This document shows, piece by piece, positions 21,109 through 28,721 of a stretch of DNA of 64,000 bases. Location of the stretch: the NCBI RefSeq assembly GCF_024753215.1, contig NZ_JANUGV010000004.1, positions 62,001-126,000 on the forward strand, given 5' to 3'. Within the stretch, counting starts at the first letter, position 1. The number at the start of each line of letters is the position of its first letter. The stretch comes from Massilia solisilvae. GTDB taxonomy: Bacteria > Pseudomonadota > Gammaproteobacteria > Burkholderiales > Burkholderiaceae_D. Both the position numbers and the translations under genes were made by a program. A model generated the notes under the pieces. The model saw only the letters and a list, made by a program, of their open reading frames with translations. It had not been told where the DNA came from and did no database searches.

Positions 21109-22167
21109 ATGAACAAGATCCTGATTGTGGCGCCACGCGCTGACCTGCACGCGAGCGCAGTGGACTGGGGCCTGCGGCAGCTCGGCCTGCGACCGGTGCT
21201 GTGGGACTGGGCGGAGTTCCCGGCGAACCAGACGGTATCGTTGTCCGTTGGCGCGGACGGCCAGGCAAGCCTGCGCCTGACCGTGCAGGGCGAGCAGCAC
21301 GATGGCCCGTTCGATGCGATCTGGTGGCGGCGCCGTACCAGGCCGGTCGCCCCCGCCGGTGCCCACCCCGACGACGTGAAGGTGATTGAACGGCAGTCCG
21401 AGCAGTTCCTGCGCGCCGTACTGCCCCTGGCGGCCCATGGCGGCACGCTGTGGGTGAATGAGCCGGGCGCCGCCCGCTCGGCCGACAACAAGGCCCTGCA
21501 GCTGGTGGCGGCGCAGCGGGTGGGCTTTCGCATCCCCGCCACGCTCATGGGAAACGCGCCGGACACGGTGCGCGCCTTCCTCGCGGCCCAGGGCGGCACG
21601 CTGGCGCACAAGGGCTTCGCGCCCATGCGTTGGGAAAACGAGGATGGCACCCTGACTTTCGACCGCACGGCCCGGGTGGGCGCGGCCCAGCTCGCCAGCG
21701 ATTTCGCGCTTTCCGCCTGCCCGTCCATCTATCAGGAGTTGTTGGCCAAGCAATACGAGCTGCGTGTGACGGTCATGGGGCGGCGCGTGCTGGCCACGCA
21801 TGTGGACAGCCAGCGTGACGGACCCACGACCGACTGGCGCTACGAGGGCGACCGCGGCCGCCGCAGCCTGTCGGCCGCGCAGTTGCCGGCCGAGCTGGAA
21901 GACCGCTGCGTGCGCCTGTGTGCGGAGCTCGGGTTGAGTTTCGGCTGCATCGACCTGGTGGTGACACCGGACGGCGAGGTCGTCTTCCTCGAGGTGAACG
22001 AGGCCGGGCAGTTCGTCTTCAACGAGTCGGTGGATCCGTCGATTCCGATGCTCGACGCGTTTTGCCGCTATCTCGGCGGTATCGCGAACGACCGCGGACA
22101 GGGCGCAATCAGCCTGCGTGCCTATAAACAATCCGACGTCGCGCGGCAGCTGTTTGGGGCGGCCTAG
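21109..22167 (+). CDS. ATP-grasp peptide ligase, MvdC/MvdD-like (graspetide-type maturase)
   Basis: The 352-residue protein has the layout of microviridin-type ligases. An N-terminal pre-grasp domain holds IWWRRRTRP, the counterpart of the family's WYRR motif. The ATP-grasp fold follows, with LAHKGFAP nucleotide lysine region, QELLAKQYELRVTVMG, and the metal/ATP block FGCIDLVVTPDGEVVFLEVNEAGQF. Family members use ATP to join Ser/Thr hydroxyls or Lys amines to Asp/Glu side chains in a precursor core. The ATG at 21109 is preferred (GAAGGG nine bases upstream, opening MNKILIV); earlier in-frame ATGs at 21061 and 21100 are possible. The precursor gene follows by 79 bp. RimK-like function is a weaker alternative. 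Confidence 0.88.
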   Translation: MNKILIVAPRADLHASAVDWGLRQLGLRPVLWDWAEFPANQTVSLSVGADGQASLRLTVQGEQHDGPFDAIWWRRRTRPVAPAGAHPDDVKVIERQSEQFLRAVLPLAAHGGTLWVNEPGAARSADNKALQLVAAQRVGFRIPATLMGNAPDTVRAFLAAQGGTLAHKGFAPMRWENEDGTLTFDRTARVGAAQLASDFALSACPSIYQELLAKQYELRVTVMGRRVLATHVDSQRDGPTTDWRYEGDRGRRSLSAAQLPAELEDRCVRLCAELGLSFGCIDLVVTPDGEVVFLEVNEAGQFVFNESVDPSIPMLDAFCRYLGGIANDRGQGAISLRAYKQSDVARQLFGAA

Positions 22168-22246
22168 GAAGAATTTCAAATCGGGGTAACTGCCCGCCGT
22201 CCGGTTGCCCTGGTTCATTCAGACGGCAAACAAAAGGAGATATGAG

Positions 22247-22414
22247 ATGAAAAAAGAAAGCGTAGTCGAGCGTATCCTCGCCAAGGTCGTGGGCACCGAG
22301 ATGTCGGTGCAGGAACAGGAACGCGTTGCCGGCGGCATGTTGTGGGAGTGCATGGAGTGGTCGCAGCAGCCGCCGCAGATGACCGAAGTCTGCGACCGCT
22401 GGGACCCGGCCTGA
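22247..22414 (+). CDS. RiPP precursor peptide with double-glycine leader (55 aa)
   Basis: AGGAG lies nine bases before the ATG. The leader (1-30) begins MKKESVVERILAKV and ends QEQERVAGG, a typical C39 cleavage site. The predicted 25-residue core (31-55) starts MLWECMEW and ends CDRWDPA. Within the core are two Cys (positions 5 and 19), only two hydroxyl residues (Ser9, Thr16), five acidic residues (Glu4, Glu7, Glu17, Asp20, Asp23), three Trp, a Pro-Pro pair and no Lys. This fits an ester-linked, disulfide-bonded peptide, with Ser9 and Thr16 as the only ester nucleophiles. The classic microviridin PFFARFL leader motif is absent. The gene is last in the operon and directly followed by a terminator. 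Confidence 0.85.
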   Translation: MKKESVVERILAKVVGTEMSVQEQERVAGGMLWECMEWSQQPPQMTEVCDRWDPA

Positions 22415-22433
22415 TTGCCGACCTGAAATGAAA

Positions 22434-22471
22434 ACAGCCCGCCCGGCTTGCGCCTGGCGGGCTGTTTTTTT
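22434..22471 (+). terminator. Rho-independent terminator of the peptide operon
   Basis: A strong GC stem (CAGCCCGCC pairing with GGCGGGCTG) followed by seven T residues, 20 bases after the precursor stop. It closes the operon from the HlyD adaptor to the precursor. Confidence 0.93.
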
Positions 22472-22502
22472 GGGGAGATGAACGGTGAAGCCAGTGAAGA
22501 AC

Positions 22503-22535
22503 CAAAAAAAAAGCCCGCGGCTTGCGCTGCGGGCT
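22503..22535 (-). terminator. Second hairpin, terminator-like for the minus strand
   Basis: The stem AGCCCGC/GCGGGCT is preceded on the plus strand by nine A residues, so it reads as stem plus T-run on the minus strand. Its sequence resembles the terminator 70 bases to the left. No minus-strand gene is seen to its right, so it may block antisense transcription or be a decayed duplicate. Confidence 0.45.
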
Positions 22536-22710
22536 GAATCTATTTCCCTTGAAGGAGATAGAGGAGACAGGAAGAATGATGCTGCATTGCGGCAAAGGTT
22601 TCCAATTTATATTGGTAATGGTTGCCATCATGTAGCCGAATATGGCGCGCAAGGCAGCGCAATCGTGCTCCGCTTGGTGCATCAGAGAAAATGTTCTACG
22701 ATTGCAAAAT

Positions 22711-24618
22711 ATGCGAAATAGTTTCCTGACGATCTACGCGGGCGCCGGGCTCATCGCCTTGTGGGCGATGGCCGCGCACGCGTCCGACCAGGATGAGGCG
22801 CTTGCGGACTACACGCTCGAACAGCTGTCCAGCGTGGTCGTGACCTCGGTGGCGCGCCAGGAGACCAGGCTGGCCAATGCGCCGGCCTCGGTTTATGTCA
22901 TTACCGGCAGCGACATCGCGCGTTCGGGCGCCGCCACGCTGCCCGAGGCGCTGCGGCTGGCGCCGAACCTGCAGGTGGCGCGGCGCGACGCCAGCGGCTA
23001 CGCGATCAGCGCGCGCGGCTTCTCGACCACCCTGTCGAACAAGATGCTGGTGCTGATCGACGGGCGCAGCGTGTATTCGCCGCTGTTTTCCGGCGTGTTC
23101 TGGGAAAGCCAGGACGTCAAGCTGTCGGACGTCGAGCGCATCGAGGTGATCAGCGGCCCGGGCGGCACAGTGTGGGGCGCCAACGCCGTCAATGGCGTCA
23201 TCAATATCATCACCAAGTCCGCCAGGGATACGCAGGGCGGCCTGCTCAATGCCGGCGCCGGCACGTACCAGCGGGGCGGCGCGGTGCGCTACGGCGGGCA
23301 GCTGGGCGAGGGCAGCTGGTACCGCGCCTATGCCAAGGTCACCTACGACGAGGACACGATGGACCCGGCAAGGGGCGATGCGCAGGTCGGGTGGCGCCGG
23401 TCGCAGGCCGGCTTTCGCATCGATAGCGAGGGCCAGGGGCGAACCGTGACGGTCAGCGGCGACGTCTATGACGGCCGCTTCGGGCAAGCGCGCGCGGGCG
23501 ACATCGTCACCGCCGGCGCCAACCTGCTGGGGCGCCTGACGCGCCAGCTCGACAGCGGCGGTGAACTGAAGGTGCAGGCCTACATCGACCAGACCCGGCG
23601 CGACCAGCCGGCCGCGGCCCAGCGCCTGTCCACCTTCGACCTGGAGGTCCAGCACGCGCTGCCCATCGGCGAGCGCCACCACCTGGCCTGGGGCGGCGGC
23701 TACCGCTACAGCCTTGACCGGATGACCAACGGGCGGCAGCTCATCTTCATGCCGGCCGAGCGCCATTTGCAGTGGTCCAACCTGTTCGTGCAGGACGAGG
23801 TCGCGATCACGGCGGCCTTGCGCGCGACCGTCGGCGTCAAGCTCGAACACAATGTGTACAGCGGGAGCGAGACCATGCCCAGCCTGCGGCTGGCCTGGAA
23901 CGCGACCCCCGCCAGCATGCTGTGGGCCGGCGCCTCGCGCGCGGTGCGGGCGCCGGCGCGCATCGACCGCGACGTGATGCAGCTGGCACCGGGCCGCAAG
24001 TCAGGGCCGCCGTGGGCCGTCGCCGGCGGCCCGGACTTCGATTCCGAGAGCGCGCGGGTGCTGGAGCTGGGCTACCGCGCCCAGCTTGACGGCAAGCTGT
24101 CGTGGTCCGCAACCGCGTTCGCCAGTCATTACGACGGCCTGCGCACGCTGGAGCCGGGCACGGGGCAGGGCGCGCTGTTCCAGAACCTGGGCAAGGGCCG
24201 CGTGCGCGGCATCGAGCTGTGGGGCGCATGGCAGCCGCTGCGCAGCTGGCGGCTCAGCGCCGGCGGCGTGGTGCAAAACGCCGAGTTCAGCCTGAAGCCC
24301 GGCAGCAGCGACCTGGCGCGCCAGACTTCGCTGGCGAGCAATGACCCGCACAGCTACTGGTCGGTGAAAAGCTCGCACGACCTGCCGGGGAACCTGCGCG
24401 CCGACCTGAGCTTGCGTCACGTGGGCCAGCTGCCCAACCCGGTGGTGCCGGCCTACACCGAGCTGGATGCGCGCCTGGCATGGCCGGCCAGCGGCCGCGT
24501 CGAACTGGCGCTGGTGGGGTGCAACCTGCTACATTCCACCCATGCCGAATTCGGCGATGCGCGCACGCGGCAGGTGTTCGCGCGCTCCGTGATGCTCACC
24601 GCCGCCGTGCGGTTCTAG
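22711..24618 (+). CDS. TonB-dependent outer-membrane receptor
   Basis: The 635-residue protein has a signal peptide (MRNSFLTIYAGAGLIALWA, cleavage near AHA-S), a plug domain and a 22-strand-type barrel. The plug shows VVVTSVARQ, ASVYVITGSDIARSG, LIDGRSVY and the VERIEVISGPGGTVWGANAVNGVINI block. It ends in an aromatic (AVRF). The receptor is short for the family. It is followed by a YfiR-like gene and a CHASE8-like kinase in close order, so a sensing role as well as transport is possible. The start at 22711 lacks a clear ribosome-binding site; it is chosen because it opens the signal peptide. Ligand unknown. Confidence 0.88.
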   Translation: MRNSFLTIYAGAGLIALWAMAAHASDQDEALADYTLEQLSSVVVTSVARQETRLANAPASVYVITGSDIARSGAATLPEALRLAPNLQVARRDASGYAISARGFSTTLSNKMLVLIDGRSVYSPLFSGVFWESQDVKLSDVERIEVISGPGGTVWGANAVNGVINIITKSARDTQGGLLNAGAGTYQRGGAVRYGGQLGEGSWYRAYAKVTYDEDTMDPARGDAQVGWRRSQAGFRIDSEGQGRTVTVSGDVYDGRFGQARAGDIVTAGANLLGRLTRQLDSGGELKVQAYIDQTRRDQPAAAQRLSTFDLEVQHALPIGERHHLAWGGGYRYSLDRMTNGRQLIFMPAERHLQWSNLFVQDEVAITAALRATVGVKLEHNVYSGSETMPSLRLAWNATPASMLWAGASRAVRAPARIDRDVMQLAPGRKSGPPWAVAGGPDFDSESARVLELGYRAQLDGKLSWSATAFASHYDGLRTLEPGTGQGALFQNLGKGRVRGIELWGAWQPLRSWRLSAGGVVQNAEFSLKPGSSDLARQTSLASNDPHSYWSVKSSHDLPGNLRADLSLRHVGQLPNPVVPAYTELDARLAWPASGRVELALVGCNLLHSTHAEFGDARTRQVFARSVMLTAAVRF

Positions 24619-24628
24619 AAGGAGACCC

Positions 24629-25234
24629 ATGCGAACATTGCTCCTTCCAGCCGCAGCGCGCCCCTGGCGCCAGCGCCTTGCGCAACTGGGGCTGGCGTGG
24701 TGCGCGGCAGTGTTTGCCGTGCTCGCGTGCGCCGCCCAGCACGCGCAGGCCGAAGCGACGGCATCGGGGCCGAGCCTGGAACGGCGCGTCAAGGCGGCCT
24801 TCCTGTACAAGTTCCTCGGCTATACCGAATTTCCCGCCAGTGCGTTCGCCGACCCGGCCAGTCCCATCACGATCCTGGTGTCCGGTTCCGACGAGATGGT
24901 GGCCGAGCTGGCCGCGCTGACCGCCGGCCGCAGCGTGAACAGCCGGGCGATCGTCGTGCGCGCCCTGCGCGAGACCGAGCCGGCCCTGGCGCACCTGCTG
25001 TTCGTGGCCGGCAGCGACTGCGCGCGGGCCGGGCGCGTGATCCGCGCCGTGCGCGCGCTGCTGGTGGTCACCGAGTGCGATACCGGCCCGCAGCAGGGCA
25101 GCGTCATCAACTTCCGGATCGTGGACGAGCATGTCCGCTTCGACGTCTCGCTCGAAGCTGCCGACAGTAACGGCGTCAAGCTCAGTTCGCGCCTGCTCAC
25201 CGTGGCCAACCACGTGCAGAAGGGGGCGCCATGA
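24629..25234 (+). CDS. YfiR-family periplasmic protein (DUF4154)
   Basis: A 201-residue protein with an N-terminal export signal (hydrophobic stretch about 19-37, cleavage after AQA) and the YfiR family pattern: ERRVKAAFLYKFLGYTEFP at the start of the mature part, INFRIVDEHVRFDVSLEAA and KLSSRLLTVAN near the end. Two Cys (about 131 and 150) correspond to the redox-sensitive pair described in YfiR. In Pseudomonas YfiR represses the diguanylate cyclase YfiN through its periplasmic domain. Here the stop overlaps the start of a hybrid kinase with a similar sensor domain, so YfiR likely controls that kinase instead. Confidence 0.88.
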   Translation: MRTLLLPAAARPWRQRLAQLGLAWCAAVFAVLACAAQHAQAEATASGPSLERRVKAAFLYKFLGYTEFPASAFADPASPITILVSGSDEMVAELAALTAGRSVNSRAIVVRALRETEPALAHLLFVAGSDCARAGRVIRAVRALLVVTECDTGPQQGSVINFRIVDEHVRFDVSLEAADSNGVKLSSRLLTVANHVQKGAP

Positions 25235-27126
25235 GCAGGTTGTTCGATACCGGCACCGTGCGCGGCAAGCTGATGCTGATGGCCGTGTCGACCACGCTGG
25301 CGGCGCTGCTGGTGACGTCGGCGGCCATGCTGCTGTTCGACGTGCGCACCTTCCAGCGCTACTGGGTGGATGACCTGAACACCCAGGCCGACATCATGGC
25401 GCGCGTGACGGCCCCGGCGCTTGCGTTCAACGACGCCAAGACCGCGCAGCAGAACCTGGCCGTGCTGCGGGTGCGGCCGCAAATCCTGGTCGCGGCCGTG
25501 TACACCGCCAGCGGCGCGCTGTTCGCGTCGTACACGCCGCAACCCGGCGAGCATCCGGTGCCGGCGCGCCCTGGTGCGCCGGGCTACCGGATCGAACGCG
25601 GCGAACTGGTCGTGTTCCACCCGGTGGTCGAGAACGGCGAGCCGCTGGGCACGGTGTACCTGCGCTCGCGCTATGGGCTGGTGGACCGGATCTTCAGTTA
25701 CGGCGGCATCCTGGCGGCGGTGATGCTGGCGGCGCTGGTGGTGGCCGCGCTGGTGGCGCGCAAGCTGCAGGCCGGGATCACGCAACCGCTGCAGACGGTG
25801 ACCCATGTCGCGCGCGAGGTCATGCAGCGGCGCGACTTTTCCTTGCGCGTGCCTGACCACCAGGGCGGCGAGATCGGCGTGCTGGTGGACGCCTTCAACG
25901 ACATGCTGGCCGAGATCGGGCGCCGTTCGGACGCGCTGCAGCAGGCCAACCGCACCCTCGAACACGAGATGCACGTGCGCGAGCGCGCCGAGGAAGCGCT
26001 GCGCATCGCCGACAAGCGCAAGGACGAGTTCCTGGCCACGCTGGCGCACGAGCTGAGGAATCCGCTGGCGCCGATCCGCACCGGCCTGGATATCCTGCGC
26101 ATACGCAGCGGCGACGCCCAGGCGACCCAGCGCGCCACCGACATCATGGAGCGCCAGCTGCGCCAGATGGTGCGGCTGGTGGATGACCTGCTGGACGTTT
26201 CGCGCATCAACACCGGCAAGCTGGCGATCAAGATGGGGCGCGTGGAGCTCAAGGCGGTGGTCAACGACGCGCTGGAAGTGGTGCGCTCGTACATCGAGCT
26301 GCACGGCCACGAACTGGTGATCGACTTGCCCGACCGTCCGGTGTTCCTGCACGGTGACGCCACGCGGCTGGCGCAGATCCTGTCCAACCTGCTCAACAAC
26401 GCGGCCAAGTACACCAACCGCGGCGGCCGTGTGTCGCTGTCGGCGCGGGTGGACGACAAGACGCTGGTGCTGGAAGTGAGCGATACCGGCATCGGCATCG
26501 CGCCCGAGATGCTCGACTCAGTGTTCGAGATGTTCGTGCAGGTCGATTCCACGCTCGAGCGCAGCAACGCCGGCCTGGGCGTGGGCCTGTCGCTGGCGCG
26601 CCGGCTGGTGGAGCTGCACGGCGGGACGATCACGGCGGCGAGCGACGGACTGGGGCGCGGCAGCCGCTTTACGGTGCGCCTGCCGATCGTGGTGGAGCCG
26701 GAGCCGCCGACCAAGCCGACCCCGGCCGCGTTCATCAGCGCCGAGACCTATCGCATCCTGCTGGCCGACGACAACGTCGATTTTGTGAACAGTATCGGGG
26801 CGCTGCTCTCGGCAATGGGGCACAGCGTGGTGATCACCCATAACGGACCGGACGCGCTGACGGCGGCCGCGCGCTTCTGCCCGGACTATGCCTTCCTGGA
26901 CATCGGGCTGCCGCAGATGTCCGGCTACGACCTGGCGCGCGCGGTGCGCAACCTGCCGTGCGGGCCGATGACCGTGCTGATCGCGGTGACCGGCTGGGGC
27001 CAGGAAAAGGACCGCCAGCTGGCGTTCGAGGCCGGGTTCGACCATCACATGGTCAAGCCGGTGCGCTTCGAGCAGATCGAAGAAATCCTCGGCAACCGCA
27101 CCATCGTCGACAAGCGTCGCCGGTAG
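25231..27126 (+). CDS. Membrane hybrid histidine kinase with CHASE8-like sensor
   Basis: The 631-residue kinase has two membrane helices (about 12-36 and 153-172). Between them is a periplasmic domain of about 115 residues, with LNTQADIMARVTAPALAFND, matching the CHASE8 type found in YfiN. A HAMP domain follows (about 173-230), then HisKA (LAHELRNPLAPI), HATPase (NLLNNAAKYTN, DTGIGIAPE, GLGVGLSLA) and a receiver domain (LDIGLPQMSG, MVKPVR). It overlaps the YfiR-like gene by 4 bp. The likely circuit is receptor or envelope state, YfiR, then kinase, with phosphorelay in place of direct cyclic di-GMP synthesis. This is inferred from domain and gene order. Confidence 0.88.
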   Translation: MSRLFDTGTVRGKLMLMAVSTTLAALLVTSAAMLLFDVRTFQRYWVDDLNTQADIMARVTAPALAFNDAKTAQQNLAVLRVRPQILVAAVYTASGALFASYTPQPGEHPVPARPGAPGYRIERGELVVFHPVVENGEPLGTVYLRSRYGLVDRIFSYGGILAAVMLAALVVAALVARKLQAGITQPLQTVTHVAREVMQRRDFSLRVPDHQGGEIGVLVDAFNDMLAEIGRRSDALQQANRTLEHEMHVRERAEEALRIADKRKDEFLATLAHELRNPLAPIRTGLDILRIRSGDAQATQRATDIMERQLRQMVRLVDDLLDVSRINTGKLAIKMGRVELKAVVNDALEVVRSYIELHGHELVIDLPDRPVFLHGDATRLAQILSNLLNNAAKYTNRGGRVSLSARVDDKTLVLEVSDTGIGIAPEMLDSVFEMFVQVDSTLERSNAGLGVGLSLARRLVELHGGTITAASDGLGRGSRFTVRLPIVVEPEPPTKPTPAAFISAETYRILLADDNVDFVNSIGALLSAMGHSVVITHNGPDALTAAARFCPDYAFLDIGLPQMSGYDLARAVRNLPCGPMTVLIAVTGWGQEKDRQLAFEAGFDHHMVKPVRFEQIEEILGNRTIVDKRRR

Positions 27127-27130
27127 GCGC

Positions 27131-27163
27131 AAAAAAAAACGGAAGCCTTGCGGCTTCCGTTTG
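27131..27163. terminator. Bidirectional terminator between convergent genes
   Basis: Stem ACGGAAGCC/GGCTTCCGT with a three-base loop. A run of nine A lies on its left, which gives T residues for the minus strand, and a shorter TTT on its right serves the plus strand. It separates the kinase gene (plus) and the PEP-CTERM gene (minus). Confidence 0.88.
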
Positions 27164-27194
27164 CATCAAGGACGATGCGAGGAGAGGCCAGGCA

Positions 27195-27788
27195 TCAGGC
27201 CTGTTTTGCTTTGCGGCGGCGAGCCAGGAAGCCGAGCACGCCCAGGCCGCCGAGCATCATGCCGTAGGTTTCCGGCTCCGGAACCGGGGCAGCCATCATC
27301 TGGGCCGCGCCACCGAACGATGCGCCGGTGGTGCCGACCATGTTGCCGCTCACCTGGATGTAGTAGTTACCAGCAACCAGGTTGTTGGCCGACAGGGTCC
27401 ACACGTCGGCCGAGCCGCTCGACTTCATCACGCCGCTGGCGATCAGGCTGCCGGTGCCGGAACCGCTACCGGTGCCGGTGCCCGAGCTGCTGGCGCCGTA
27501 CAGGGCCAGGCCGGTGATGTCCAGGCCGGTGCTGGCGGTGTGGCTGATCGAGGAGATGATGGCGTCCAGGCTCATCGGGGTGGTGCCGGACACCGAGAAG
27601 GTGAATTTGTCCGCAAAGGTCGCACCCTGGTGGTTGGCGCCCAGCACGTCACCAAAGAAGCCGGCGTTGTCCGTGAAGGTCAGGGTCTGCGGCGACAGAC
27701 CGATGACATTCGAGCCGGTGGTGGTTTGCGCCATGGCAGCGGTACCAAAGGTGGCCAGCACGATTGCAGCAAGCAAAGTCTTTTTCAT
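27195..27788 (-). CDS. FxDxF-type PEP-CTERM secreted protein
   Basis: The 197-residue protein has a signal peptide (MKKTLLAAIVLATFGTAAMA) and a beta-rich body with FADKFTFSVSG, which gives the FxDxF-like name of this family. A Gly/Ser/Thr low-complexity loop lies at about 100-113. The C-terminus is a classic PEP-CTERM sorting signal: VPEPETYGMM, a hydrophobic helix and RRRKAK. Such proteins are cut and anchored or released by an exosortase, usually with exopolysaccharide genes; no exosortase is in this window. The gene has its own ribosome-binding site and stands alone. Function unknown, surface or matrix location likely. Confidence 0.92.
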   Translation of the reverse strand: MKKTLLAAIVLATFGTAAMAQTTTGSNVIGLSPQTLTFTDNAGFFGDVLGANHQGATFADKFTFSVSGTTPMSLDAIISSISHTASTGLDITGLALYGASSSGTGTGSGSGTGSLIASGVMKSSGSADVWTLSANNLVAGNYYIQVSGNMVGTTGASFGGAAQMMAAPVPEPETYGMMLGGLGVLGFLARRRKAKQA

Positions 27789-28185
27789 GTCTAAACCTCT
27801 CAGAAAAACAGCCGCGTCCTGCAGCTGGGTTGTTCAAGAATCGGGGGACTTCATCGTAGCGCAGCCGTGTCCAAAATCGCCATACGCGCACGGATAAGGC
27901 CGCTTCTTCGCGGAAAACTTCCCCTAGTCAAATGATTTCCGGCAGGCCAGCAAGCGAACCCAGCCTTCATAGGAGAAGTGCGTTGCTTCTGCTTGATGGA
28001 GGGAAAATTCCGGCGGTGTTGCCGAAAAAGCGTCAGGTTTGTCCTACAAGAAGAGAAGAGCGAATCCGGTGCGGTACGGACACTGTGGAGGGCGATTTTC
28101 TGAACACCCGGAAAGTTTTGGCACAACGTCGGGCTTTGCCGGGCAATTTTCGCTAACTCGGCAGTCGGCGGGGAGAGGGGAGAAA
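27789..28185. other. Intergenic region without recognised gene
   Basis: About 400 bases between the PEP-CTERM start and the first tRNA terminator. Open frames here are short and without start signals. It should hold the promoter of the PEP-CTERM gene on the minus strand; no convincing box was identified. Nothing else seen. Confidence 0.5.
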
Positions 28186-28218
28186 AGAAAAATGGCTCAG
28201 TGTTTCCACTGAGCCATT
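28186..28218 (-). terminator. Terminator of tRNA-Arg copy 1
   Basis: Perfect 12-base stem (AATGGCTCAGTG/CACTGAGCCATT) with a TTTC loop, followed on the minus strand by a T-rich run. It lies 10 bases downstream of the tRNA 3' end. Confidence 0.88.
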
Positions 28219-28228
28219 CTTGTATAGT

Positions 28229-28305
28229 TGGTGCGGCTGGCAGGAATCGAACCCACGACCCCTTGGTTCGTAGCCAAGTACTCTATCCAGCTGAGCTACA
28301 GCCGC
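28229..28305 (-). tRNA. tRNA-Arg (anticodon ACG), copy 1
   Basis: Read on the minus strand, the 77 bases fold as a standard cloverleaf. The acceptor stem starts GCGGCTG, the D-loop region is GCTCAGCTGGATAGAG, and the anticodon stem CTTGG/CCAAG holds loop CTACGAA. The T-arm is GGGTTCGATTC, and CCA is encoded. Anticodon ACG (first A normally edited to inosine) reads CGU, CGC and CGA. Identical to the two copies to the right. Confidence 0.97.
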
Positions 28306-28316
28306 CCGAGGCACGC

Positions 28317-28344
28317 ATTATAGCAGCACTGCCGCAAATGGCAA
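28317..28344 (-). promoter_or_regulatory. Promoter of tRNA-Arg copy 1
   Basis: On the minus strand: TTGCCA, 16 bases, TATAAT, then a GC-rich discriminator (GCGTGCCTCGG) directly before the tRNA. Near-consensus sigma-70 boxes with the GC-rich start region are typical of stringently controlled stable RNA promoters. Confidence 0.85.
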
Positions 28345-28395
28345 AGTGCCATGGTGCGCGGCGATCCGTGGGCACTCCCGGCACGGTGCTACAAA

Positions 28396-28428
28396 CAAAA
28401 AAGGGACCAGGTTTTGCAACCTGGTCCC
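28396..28428 (-). terminator. Terminator of tRNA-Arg copy 2
   Basis: Stem GGGACCAGGTT/AACCTGGTCCC with loop TTGC and a six-base T-run on the minus strand, 9 bases after the tRNA 3' end. Nearly identical to the copy 3 terminator. Confidence 0.9.
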
Positions 28429-28437
28429 GATGTTGTG

Positions 28438-28514
28438 TGGTGCGGCTGGCAGGAATCGAACCCACGACCCCTTGGTTCGTAGCCAAGTACTCTATCCAGC
28501 TGAGCTACAGCCGC
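28438..28514 (-). tRNA. tRNA-Arg (anticodon ACG), copy 2
   Basis: Sequence identical over all 77 bases, including encoded CCA, to the copies at 28229 and 28634. Same anticodon ACG. It forms a separate unit with its own promoter and terminator and is not part of a single long precursor. Confidence 0.97.
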
Positions 28515-28525
28515 CCGAGGCACGC

Positions 28526-28553
28526 ATTATAACAGGCATGTCCGGATTGGCAA
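28526..28553 (-). promoter_or_regulatory. Promoter of tRNA-Arg copy 2
   Basis: Minus strand: TTGCCA, 16-base spacer, TATAAT, with the same GC-rich discriminator as copy 1. The spacer differs from that of copy 1 while the boxes are kept, a sign of selection on the promoter. Confidence 0.85.
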
Positions 28554-28593
28554 AGTGCGGTCAACGTACGGCTGGCGCACCGGCCCGGAAAAC

Positions 28594-28625
28594 AAAAAAG
28601 GGACCAGGTCTTGCAACCTGGTCCC
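28594..28625 (-). terminator. Terminator of tRNA-Arg copy 3
   Basis: Stem GGGACCAGGT/ACCTGGTCCC with a T-run on the minus strand, 8 bases past the tRNA end. One base in the loop region differs from the copy 2 terminator. Confidence 0.9.
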
Positions 28626-28633
28626 GATATTGT

Positions 28634-28710
28634 TGGTGCGGCTGGCAGGAATCGAACCCACGACCCCTTGGTTCGTAGCCAAGTACTCTATCCAGCTGAG
28701 CTACAGCCGC
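28634..28710 (-). tRNA. tRNA-Arg (anticodon ACG), copy 3
   Basis: Same 77-base tRNA as the other two copies, with encoded CCA. It is the copy nearest the divergent sensor kinase gene at 28820. Confidence 0.97.
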
Positions 28711-28721
28711 CCGAGGCACGC

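Noticed and set aside
22576..22635. A 19-codon frame with AGGAG-like boxes upstream, between precursor and TonB receptor
   Set aside because: No leader, Gly-Gly site or core features; hydrophobic and very short. Kept only as part of the note on this gap.
25231..27126. Naming the CHASE8-like sensor as YfiN
   Set aside because: It has HisKA, HATPase and receiver domains and no GGDEF domain, so it is not a diguanylate cyclase.
28229..28710. Regularly spaced identical segments as a CRISPR-like array
   Set aside because: Each segment is a complete 77-base tRNA-Arg with CCA, promoter and terminator.
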